Source of the DNA: Candidatus Desulfovibrio gallistercoris
Lineage (GTDB): Bacteria > Desulfobacterota > Desulfovibrionia > Desulfovibrionales > Desulfovibrionaceae
NCBI GenBank assembly: GCA_019118745.1
Contig: DWYJ01000006.1
Location: forward strand, 24,500 to 88,499
Direction of reading: 5' to 3'
DNA: 64,000 nt
This document shows positions 37,142 to 47,203 of this stretch, in pieces; position 1 is the first letter of the stretch, and each line of letters opens with the position of its first letter. A model generated the notes under the pieces. The model was not told the origin of the DNA. It was given only the letters and a program-made list of their open reading frames with translations, and made no database searches. A program made the translations under genes and the position numbers.

Positions 37142-37304
37142 CATGCTGCCGGGAGACCATCGACCGAGGACAGGCCGGAGGGGCGCGTCAACGTGTCATC
37201 TTCCACAGTAAGAGTTTTTGCGGGAGGAAAGGGGGTGCGGGGGAAAGGAGGGGGCTTTTTGCAAAAAGCTCCCTCCTTTCCCCCGCAAATAGCAAATTGG
37301 AAAA

Positions 37305-37973
37305 TCAGCGTGCGCCGAAGCCCGGCACATGGAAGCGGCGTTCCAGCCAGTGCAGGAGCCAGGTGGCCAGGGTCACCATGACGAGATAGTAGGCGCCGAC
37401 GACGAGAAAGACTTCGGTATACCGGAAGGTATCCGAGGCGACTACTTTGCCTTCCCCCATGAGCTCCATGCAGGTGACGAGGTAGGCCAGCGAGCTGTAC
37501 TTGATGAGGTAGATGATCTCGTTGCCGCAGCCGGGCAGGGCGCGCCGGGCGGCCTGGGGGATGACGATCCAGATGATGGTCTGGAGCGAATCCATGCCCA
37601 GAGCCTGAGCGGCCTTGATCTGCCCCTGCCGGATGGAGAGCAGCGCCCCGCGGATGTATTCCGACTGATAGGCGGAATTGCAGAGGATGAAGCTGACGAG
37701 GGAGGCTCCGTAGGGCTCGAAGTAGATGCCGATCTTGGGCAGGGCAAAGTAGATCATCATGAGCTGCACAGCCAGCGGCACGCCGCGGATGATGGCTGTG
37801 TAGGCATCGCCGAGGCGGCGCGCCCAGGGGCTGCCGAAAGCGCGGACGCAGCCCAGCAGGACGCCGCCGACGAAGCCGAACAGGCCGGCCGGTATGATAA
37901 GGGCTAGGCTGACCAGCAGGCCACGATTGAGCGCGGGCAGGAGGTCCTGAGATACAAAGGCTGCATCGAACAC
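37305..37973 (-). CDS. Polar amino acid ABC transporter permease
   Basis: AFGSPWARRLGDAYTAIIRGVPLAVQLMMIYFAL, QSEYIRGALLSI. Confidence 0.9.
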   Translation of the reverse strand: MFDAAFVSQDLLPALNRGLLVSLALIIPAGLFGFVGGVLLGCVRAFGSPWARRLGDAYTAIIRGVPLAVQLMMIYFALPKIGIYFEPYGASLVSFILCNSAYQSEYIRGALLSIRQGQIKAAQALGMDSLQTIIWIVIPQAARRALPGCGNEIIYLIKYSSLAYLVTCMELMGEGKVVASDTFRYTEVFLVVGAYYLVMVTLATWLLHWLERRFHVPGFGAR

Positions 37974-37975
37974 GC

Positions 37976-38725
<750 letters not shown>

Positions 38726-38727
38726 GG

Positions 38728-39420
38728 TTACCCCGCCGCCCCCATGCCGATCGTGCCGCCGGTGGAGTAGCCGGGGATGTGGACCCGGTTTTCCAGGGCG
38801 CGCAGGAGTTTCAGCACCACGAGCGTGAGAATGAAGTAGATGAGGCCCGCAAGGGCGAAAAGGGCAAGATGTTCATGGGTGCGCTGGGCTACGAATGTGG
38901 CGCGAGCCATGATCTCCTGCGTGCCAAGCACATAGCAGACGGCGGAGTCCTTGAGAAGGATGGAAAATTCATTGGCCCAGCCGGGGAGCGAAAGCCGCAG
39001 CGCCTGCGGAAGGATGATCCAGGTTATGCCGCAGCCGTCGGTCATGCCGAGGGCGCGGGCGGCTTTGAGCTGGCCCTGCGGAAGGCTCTCGATGGCGCCG
39101 CGGAAGATCTGCGACTGATAGGCCGTGCTGATGCAGCCCATGACCAGACAGGAGGCCAGGAAGGGCGGCAGGGAGAATCCCAGGCTCATGCACAGGCCAT
39201 AGCTGAGGAAAAGGAGCACGAGGATGGGCACACCGCGGAAAAACCAGACGTACAGCCCGACGGCGGCGCGCACCGCCCTACCGCCATAGACCTGTCCCAC
39301 GGCCAGAGGGATGCCGAGCACAAGGCCCATGCCGAGGGCCAGCGCCACAGCGCTGACGGTGGTCAGCGTTCCGCCGAGGATGAAGGGCAGGGCATCCCAG
39401 ATGACTTGCAATGAATTCAT
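38728..39420 (-). CDS. Amino acid ABC transporter permease
   Basis: YVWFFRGVPILVLLFLSYG, STAYQSQIFRGAIESLPQGQLKAARALGM. Confidence 0.92.
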   Translation of the reverse strand: MNSLQVIWDALPFILGGTLTTVSAVALALGMGLVLGIPLAVGQVYGGRAVRAAVGLYVWFFRGVPILVLLFLSYGLCMSLGFSLPPFLASCLVMGCISTAYQSQIFRGAIESLPQGQLKAARALGMTDGCGITWIILPQALRLSLPGWANEFSILLKDSAVCYVLGTQEIMARATFVAQRTHEHLALFALAGLIYFILTLVVLKLLRALENRVHIPGYSTGGTIGMGAAG

Positions 39421-39520
39421 GGCACACGGATGGTTGATGGGAGAGACAGGGGCAAGGCCGCCACGCTGGTGGCGGCCTTGCCGGCGTCAGAACAGAAAGG
39501 GCGCGGGGCCCGGGCTGTCG

Positions 39521-40261
39521 TTACTTGCGCAGATACTTTTCCTGCAGCTCCTTCCAATACGGGTCGGCCTGGAGCTTGCGGAAGCCTTCGTCGATGAGGG
39601 CGCGGAGCTCGGTGTCGCCCTTGCGGATGGCCACGCCGAACTGGTCGGGCTCGCCGTGGGTGCCGGCCTTCTTCACGGCCTTGCCCTTGGCGATGGAATC
39701 TTCGGCCGGGAGCTGGTCCATGAGGGCGGCGTCGATACGGCCGTTGAGCAGGTCTTCCACGGCCAGGGGGCAGGATTCATAGAAACGCAGTTCGAAGGGA
39801 TAGCCCTTTTCCTTCTGCTCCTGCTTGATGGCGTCGGCTTCGGAGGTGCCGCGCTGCACGCCCAGCTTGATGGGCTTGGAAAGGATGTCCTTGGGCGTCA
39901 GGGTGGAGTCTTTCTTCACGAGGAAGACACGGGAGACCGTCCAGTACGGATCGGAGAAGTCCACCATCTTGCGGCGTTTTTCCGTGATGCTCATGCCGGA
40001 GCAGATCATGTCGATCTGCTTGTTGACAAGAGCGGGGACGATGCCGTCCCAGGCCATGGCCTGATGAGTGATGGTGACGCCCATAGCCTTGGCGATCCAG
40101 TTCATGGCGTCGACGTCAAAACCGGCGGGCTGTCCCGTTTTTTCGTCGATGTAGGCAAAGGGCGGGTAGTTGGCGTCGATGCCGTTGACATAGTTTTTGG
40201 CAAAGGCCGGCACAGCGGCCAGCAGGCCCAGCAGCAAGGTGCAGACAAAAAGCTTTTTCAT
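39521..40261 (-). CDS. Amino acid ABC transporter substrate-binding protein
   Basis: MKKLFVCTLLLGLLAAVPAFA signal peptide; YPPFAYIDEKTGQPAGFDVDAMNWIAKAMG. Confidence 0.92.
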   Translation of the reverse strand: MKKLFVCTLLLGLLAAVPAFAKNYVNGIDANYPPFAYIDEKTGQPAGFDVDAMNWIAKAMGVTITHQAMAWDGIVPALVNKQIDMICSGMSITEKRRKMVDFSDPYWTVSRVFLVKKDSTLTPKDILSKPIKLGVQRGTSEADAIKQEQKEKGYPFELRFYESCPLAVEDLLNGRIDAALMDQLPAEDSIAKGKAVKKAGTHGEPDQFGVAIRKGDTELRALIDEGFRKLQADPYWKELQEKYLRK

Positions 40262-40413
40262 GGCGAACCCCGATTTCTGAAAAACAGCCGCAGGCACGGC
40301 AGAACGGGATTTTTCTAGCAGATGGCGCTCCGCGGCGCAAGCCCCGCGCCCTTTCCCTTGAGTTGTGCGGGGGAAGGGTGTATGTAACACGGATTCCATC
40401 TGACGGTTATGCC

Positions 40414-41814
<1,401 letters not shown>

Positions 41815-41863
41815 GAAGGCGCAACGGAGGCCCGTCCGCAACGCTCAGGGCCATTACGTTTTT

Positions 41864-41993
41864 TGAGGGGGAAGAAACCCCTTTGCTTTGCTGTCGATGC
41901 CTGTAAGGCTCCTGCGTCGCCTTACAGGCACGGCCTTGCGGGCCGCCCTTTGGGGCGCTGCTCGCGGCAAAAAGGGGTTTCTTCCCCCTCAAG
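41864..41993 (+). repeat. Family-2 palindromic MITE-like repeat, copy 2
   Basis: Terminal inverted repeats tgagggggaagaaacccctttg / aaaaggggtttcttccccctca; internal hairpin tgcctgtaaggc-tcctgcgtc-gccttacaggca. Confidence 0.75.
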
Positions 41994-42134
41994 CTCCCCC
42001 ATCTTCCCCAGAACCCGCTATCAGGATAAAGGGAGTGGGAAGCAAAACACCTTATGCAATGAAAATAAATAGTTATTTTACAACAGGTTGTAAAACACCC
42101 CCAACAGGGCATGATAAAAAGTCCTGCTCCTGGG

Positions 42135-42205
42135 CGATGTAAAAGCCCGCGGGCGTCGACACAGAGCGCTACCGCAAGGCGGCCCGCAGGCCGTGCCTGT
42201 CAGCG
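42135..42205 (-). repeat. Family-2 repeat, partial copy 3
   Basis: gggcgtcgacacagagcgctaccgcaaggcggcccgcaggccgtgcctgtcagcga resembles the core in reverse orientation. Confidence 0.5.
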
Positions 42206-43300
42206 ATCCAGCGCGGCGAAGCCCTGTTCGACTTCCGCCGTGAAGGCTTGCGCAAAGCGGTCTTCGGAAAAATTCTCGGCATGCGCATGCAGGACGGCGG
42301 GCGAGAAGGCCGCTTCCTGCTCCTCGAAGCGAAGGATGGCCGCTTGCAGGCATTCCGGGCTCTGTTCGTCGAAGAGCTGGCCGGTGATGCCGTCCTGTAC
42401 GGTCTCCCGCGCACCGCCGCGTCCGTAGGCGATGACGGGGACGCCTGCGGACATGGCTTCCACGGGGATGATGCCGAAGTCTTCCTCACCGGGGAAGAGT
42501 AGCGCCCGGCTCCGGCGCAGCAGCTCCCGCACGGCGTCATCCTCCAGACGCCCCAGAAAGCGCACGTTCGGCCCGGCCAGCGCTTCCAGCCGCTGCCGTT
42601 CTTCGCCGTCGCCGATGATCAGCAGCGGCCGTCCGAGGCGGTTGCAGGCCTCGATGGCCAGATCCACCCGCTTGTAGTGCGTCAGGCGGCCAAAGCAAAG
42701 ATAGTGCTCGCCCCCGGCCCGCTCGCGGGGGGCATAGGCCTGCGTGTCCACCGGCGGATGCACCACCTGGGCCTCACGACGCCAATACTTGCGGATGCGG
42801 CGCGCCACGTGACGGGAATTGGCCACGATGCGGTCCACGCGCATGGCGCTGAGCACGTCCCACTGCCGCAGGCGGGGCAGCAGCACGCGCGAGCAGAGCC
42901 GGGTGAACCGTCCCGCATTTTCCTGATACACGGGCCAGTTGTCCCAGAGATAACGCATGGGCGAGTGGCAATAGCAGATGTGCAGGGCGTCCGGCCGGGT
43001 GATGACGCCCTTGGCTGGCCCGGATTCGCTGGAGATGACGAGATCATAGCCTGTCAGATCCAGCTGTTCGAGCGCCAGCGGCATGAGCGGCAGATACTTC
43101 TGATAATGCCGCGCGCTGCCGGGCAGGGCGTTGATGAAGGTCGTACGGATGGCGTGCCGCCGCAGTTCGGGCAGCAGATTATCCCTGCGCAGCACATGCG
43201 TATAGATGTCGGCCTGAGGGTAGAGGCGGCAAAGGGCTTCGAGCACCTTCTCGCCGCCGCCCATGACCGACAGCCAGTAGTGGACCAGAGCGACGCGCAT
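42200..43300 (-). CDS. Glycosyltransferase family 4
   Basis: MRVALVHYWLSVMGGGEKVLEALCRLYP, LLFPGEEDFGIIPVEAMSAGVPVIAYGRGGARETV. Confidence 0.9.
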   Translation of the reverse strand: MRVALVHYWLSVMGGGEKVLEALCRLYPQADIYTHVLRRDNLLPELRRHAIRTTFINALPGSARHYQKYLPLMPLALEQLDLTGYDLVISSESGPAKGVITRPDALHICYCHSPMRYLWDNWPVYQENAGRFTRLCSRVLLPRLRQWDVLSAMRVDRIVANSRHVARRIRKYWRREAQVVHPPVDTQAYAPRERAGGEHYLCFGRLTHYKRVDLAIEACNRLGRPLLIIGDGEERQRLEALAGPNVRFLGRLEDDAVRELLRRSRALLFPGEEDFGIIPVEAMSAGVPVIAYGRGGARETVQDGITGQLFDEQSPECLQAAILRFEEQEAAFSPAVLHAHAENFSEDRFAQAFTAEVEQGFAALDR

Positions 43301-43761
43301 CAGGCAGCGGGGCGGTCGCCGATGGCGGCGGTGATCACGGCTTCGGCGGCCAGCTTGCCGTCCACGAAGGCCTTGGCGTCCATCTTGCACATGCGCAGCT
43401 TCATGCGCAGATTGCTGCATTCCAGATCGAGGCGGTCGCCGGGGACCACCTGCCGCCGGAATTTCACGCCGTCCAGCCCGGTGAAGAGGAAGAGCTTGTC
43501 CGACAGATCGCCCATGCCTACCGCGGCCAGCAGGCCGCCGGTCTGCGCCAGCGCTTCAAGGATGAGCACGCCCGGCATGATGGGCACCCCGGGGAAATGT
43601 CCCTGGAAGAACGGCTCGTTCATGGTGACGTTTTTATAGGCGCGGATATGCGAACCGGGAACGCATTCCACCACCCTGTCCACCAGCAGGAAGGGATAGC
43701 GGTGGGGAAGGATGGCCTGGATGCGCTGGATATCCATCGTGATGGGCGTTTCCTGACTCAT
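43300..43761 (-). CDS. fabZ: 3-hydroxyacyl-ACP dehydratase FabZ
   Basis: ILPHRYPFLLVDRVVE, NEPFFQGHFPGVPIMPGVLILEALAQTGG. Confidence 0.95.
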   Translation of the reverse strand: MSQETPITMDIQRIQAILPHRYPFLLVDRVVECVPGSHIRAYKNVTMNEPFFQGHFPGVPIMPGVLILEALAQTGGLLAAVGMGDLSDKLFLFTGLDGVKFRRQVVPGDRLDLECSNLRMKLRMCKMDAKAFVDGKLAAEAVITAAIGDRPAA

Positions 43762-43842
43762 GAAAACTCCTTTTTCCTGTGCGTCGGTCCTGCCACCTTA
43801 GCCCGTGACGTGCCGGGGCACAAGGGCTGCACGGCGGCAAAC

Positions 43843-43877
43843 ACAAAAAAACCCGGCGCGGGGCCGGGTCTTTTTTG
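43843..43877 (-). terminator. Intrinsic terminator between skp and fabZ
   Basis: aaaaaaacccggcgcggggccgggtctttttt. Confidence 0.75.
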
Positions 43878-43898
43878 CTGTCCGAGGGAAATGGCGGC

Positions 43899-44441
43899 TT
43901 ACTTCTTGTCGCCCTTTTCCTTGAAGATCTTGTTGACTTCAGCCAGCACGTCGGGGGTGAGATCCATGCTCTGGTCGGCATAGAGGACGCCGCCCGCCGT
44001 GATGTCCACCACGAAGGTGAAACCCTTGCGCTTGGCCACTTCATAGGTGGCATTGAAGACCATGGTCACCATGTCCTGGCGCAGCTTGACTTCTTCTTGT
44101 TCGACCTTGCGCATGAAGTTGCGGGTCTTCTGATCGAGTTCCTGCTTGGACTTGATGAAGGCCAGCTTCTTTTCCTCGCTCGCCTTGGGGCCCTTGAGGT
44201 CTTCGGCCTTCTTCTTCAGCGCTTCGCCCTGCTTTTCGAGGGACTCGCGCTCCTTGCCGAACTGCTTTTCCATCTTTTCCTTGGCGGCCTTGGCCGGTTC
44301 GCTCTGAGTGGCGACGGCCTGCATGTCCACGACGCCGATCTTGGGCGTCAGCGTAGCGGCAGCGTCCGCGGCAAAGGCGGAACCAACCAGCATCAGGCTC
44401 AGGGCAAGGGTCAGAAACAGGACTTTACGCATGGGGAACAC
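43899..44441 (-). CDS. skp: OmpH/Skp family periplasmic chaperone
   Basis: Signal peptide, KIGVVDMQAVATQSEPAKAAKEKMEKQF. Confidence 0.9.
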   Translation of the reverse strand: MFPMRKVLFLTLALSLMLVGSAFAADAAATLTPKIGVVDMQAVATQSEPAKAAKEKMEKQFGKERESLEKQGEALKKKAEDLKGPKASEEKKLAFIKSKQELDQKTRNFMRKVEQEEVKLRQDMVTMVFNATYEVAKRKGFTFVVDITAGGVLYADQSMDLTPDVLAEVNKIFKEKGDKK

Positions 44442-44549
44442 TCCATTTCAGTAATCGGTCGTGTGTGAATGTGTCAAAGCGTAGCAACGCTTTCAGGCTT
44501 TGTCTGCAGAACGGGAAGAGCTGGCTGGCTGCTTCGTTCGGCGCGCCTA

Positions 44550-46844
44550 TCACATAGCACCAGACGTACCGTCAGTCAATGAATTCTGTGCCGTACGACG
44601 CTTGGACAAGCGATCGCGGTAGGCAAGGATGCCCTCCGCCAGGCCTTCGGCCAGAGCGTGTCTGTACTTGGCGTCCAAAAGGCGCTTGGCTTCCTGTCCG
44701 TGCGTGCAGTACCCCACTTCCACAAGGACGGCGGGCATGTTGGCGCCCAGCAGGACATGGAAGGGCGCGGACTTGGTGCCGTTGTTGCGCACTTCGTAGC
44801 CTCGCCGCTTGAGGCGGAAGAGGGAAAGCCGCTGGATATCCGAGGCAAGGCGGCGCGACTCGTCCACACGTGCCGACAACATCACTTCCGCCAGCATGCT
44901 CTGCATATTGCCCAGCCGCCGTTCGCTGCGGGCGTTTTCCAGCGCGGCCACTCGTGCGGCGTGCTGGTTGCTGGCAAAGTCGAGGTAGTAGGTCTCGAAG
45001 CCCTGGACGGAGCGGTCCTCGTTGGCGTTGACATGGATGGAGACGAAGAGGTCGCATTCCTTGCGGTTGGCCGCCACCGTACGCTGGCTCAGGCCCACGG
45101 CGCGATCGTCCCGGCGGCTGTAAACGACATCGAGGCCGTTGGCCTCCAGCAGGCGGCCCAGACGCAGGGCGATGTCCAGGGTGATGACCCGTTCCACCAC
45201 CTTGTTGTGGCTGGTGCCGGGGTCGCGTCCGCCGTGACCGGCGTCGATGAAGACGCGTTGCACGCTCAGGCCGAGTTGGCTCGCCATGTCGGCCACCTGA
45301 CGCGCGCTGACCCGGCGTTCACGCCGAGGAGCTTCGGCGATGTCCGTGTCTCCCTTTTCCGCACGGGGCAGGCGGTTCTTGCCGGACGTCACCCGAACCA
45401 CGATGCGGCTGGGGTTTTCTTCGGAATCCGTATCGAAGCGCGCCACCTCGCGGAACGTAAGTTCCACCTGCGCATCCTTCTTGAGCTTCTTGACCGCGAT
45501 GTTCTGGAGCAGGCTGCCGTTGACCTTGACGCCCTTGCGCACGTCGTCGGCCACGGCCGTATTCTTGAGCCGCAGGACGAGGCGGTCCGGCTGGGACTTG
45601 CTGCCGCGCACCAGGCGGGTGTCGTACGTGGTGGAGGTATTGAGCTCCAGCACGACCTCAACGCTGTTCTTGCCCGGCGAATCCCAGGAAAGCATTTGCA
45701 GTTCCGGCGCGGCAGGCCGCTGCGCCGTGCGTACGGATGCTTCCTTCTGCGGACCTCCGTCCAGTTCCGCCAGCAGCTGCCGCCCCTTGCCGGCCATGTC
45801 TCCCTTGGCGTAGCTCTTCAGCTGTTCGCTGAGGAAACGCCGGGCCTCTCCGGCATCGTCCAGCTCCTGCGCGGAGAGGACGGCGGCCTGATAGAGGGCG
45901 TCGTCAGCCAGGGCGCTGCGCGGGAACTGATCCGGGACCGCGGCATAGAGGGCGACCGCGGCCTGGAACTCCTTGTCGAGGTGCGAGCAGCGGGCCAGCG
46001 CCTCACGGCAGACGGCCGCACGATAGAGCGCCCCCGCGCCTATGGCCGGAGAGGGCTTGGCGGCGTGCACGGAAAGGAAGCGCTGCTCCAGCTTTTCCCA
46101 CGGCTCACGCCAGCAGGACCGCTTCTTGTCCTTGCGCAGGGCGTCCATCTCCGCCTTGGCCTGCTGATAGACGGCCTGCGGCCGCTGTGCCGGGCGAACA
46201 TCGGGGATGGCCGCTTCCGGCGCAGGTGCTTGCGCGGCCGGGGCGGCTGCCGCCGTCCCGACTGGGGCCAGGCTGGCGGTAAGATTGCTGCGCAGCTCAC
46301 GGGCCTGATCGCGCATGTCCCCACGGGGATACTGCCGTTCAAGGCGGTCCAGCAGGGCCAGCGCCGCCTTGTCGTCCTTGAGGTAGGAGGCCGTCAGCAG
46401 GGCAGCCCGGAAGAGGGCATCGTCGGCAAGGCGGCTGTCGGCATGCTTGAGCGCCACTTCTTCGTAGCAGTCCACGGCCCGTTGTGCGTCCTTGCGGGTA
46501 AAGGAACGGCGCGCCAGCTGTTCGAGGCTTTCCCCGGCCTTGAACAGGGCGGCGGCCCGGTTGGGCCAGTCCGTGTCGCTGCGGTAGATGTCGCTGAATT
46601 CCTCCGCCAGGTTTTCCCACGGCTCCCGCTGCATGGAGCGTTTCTCGTCCAGCTTGAGCCGCTCCACGCCGGCCTTGGCGTCCGCGTAGCGCTTTTCAGT
46701 GGGGGGGAGCGCCGAATAACCGGCATCGTAGCAGAGCACGACCAGCGCGAAAAGAGCCAGCATGAAGGCCAGCGGCGGCGCCAGACGCCGCAGCACGCCG
46801 CTGCCGTTGCCCGTCTTTTCGGAAGATGTAGTTCGCTTTGCCAT
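44550..46844 (-). CDS. N-acetylmuramoyl-L-alanine amidase (Amidase_3, AMIN domain, repeats)
   Basis: VFIDAGHGGRDPGTSH, SIHVNANEDRSVQGFETYYLD, VLVEVGYCTHGQEAKRL; N-terminal TM and repeat region. Confidence 0.92.
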   Translation of the reverse strand: MAKRTTSSEKTGNGSGVLRRLAPPLAFMLALFALVVLCYDAGYSALPPTEKRYADAKAGVERLKLDEKRSMQREPWENLAEEFSDIYRSDTDWPNRAAALFKAGESLEQLARRSFTRKDAQRAVDCYEEVALKHADSRLADDALFRAALLTASYLKDDKAALALLDRLERQYPRGDMRDQARELRSNLTASLAPVGTAAAAPAAQAPAPEAAIPDVRPAQRPQAVYQQAKAEMDALRKDKKRSCWREPWEKLEQRFLSVHAAKPSPAIGAGALYRAAVCREALARCSHLDKEFQAAVALYAAVPDQFPRSALADDALYQAAVLSAQELDDAGEARRFLSEQLKSYAKGDMAGKGRQLLAELDGGPQKEASVRTAQRPAAPELQMLSWDSPGKNSVEVVLELNTSTTYDTRLVRGSKSQPDRLVLRLKNTAVADDVRKGVKVNGSLLQNIAVKKLKKDAQVELTFREVARFDTDSEENPSRIVVRVTSGKNRLPRAEKGDTDIAEAPRRERRVSARQVADMASQLGLSVQRVFIDAGHGGRDPGTSHNKVVERVITLDIALRLGRLLEANGLDVVYSRRDDRAVGLSQRTVAANRKECDLFVSIHVNANEDRSVQGFETYYLDFASNQHAARVAALENARSERRLGNMQSMLAEVMLSARVDESRRLASDIQRLSLFRLKRRGYEVRNNGTKSAPFHVLLGANMPAVLVEVGYCTHGQEAKRLLDAKYRHALAEGLAEGILAYRDRLSKRRTAQNSLTDGTSGAM

Positions 46845-47150
46845 AGTGTTTTCCCGCCAGGCCCGCAGAGCAGACGGGCCGCCTTCTCTCCCTGGAGGCC
46901 TTGCGCTGCTGTGGCAGTGGGGGGAGGACAAGGCTCAGGAGTACTCTATGATTTCTTTCTTATCCTACTCGTAGTCTGTGGCGGGGTATTTGGCAAGGAA
47001 TTTTTTTTTAGAAATGCTCTAAACAAAATTTACATGAAGTGATGAAAGTTTATATTCTGCCGTATCTGTGCACGATGAACAGCATAGCTAGAGATAAAAC
47101 GTATCTGTTATAGTTTCAGATGCAGAGAAATGTGTCTTGATATGCATAAA

Positions 47151-47187
47151 TAATAAAGGCGCCCTCCGCAGAGGACGCCTTTTTGCA
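47151..47187 (-). terminator. Intrinsic terminator after bamA
   Basis: aaaggcgccctccgcagaggacgcctttttgc. Confidence 0.65.
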
Positions 47188-47203
47188 TTCCCGGCAGAAC
47201 GGA

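Noticed and set aside
46990-47030. Fragment ttttagaaatgctctaaac resembling the family-1 end
   Set aside because: Too short to separate from chance in an AT-rich strip.
44658-47042. 794-aa plus-strand ORF antisense to the amidase
   Set aside because: No domain-like motifs; the amidase frame is well supported.
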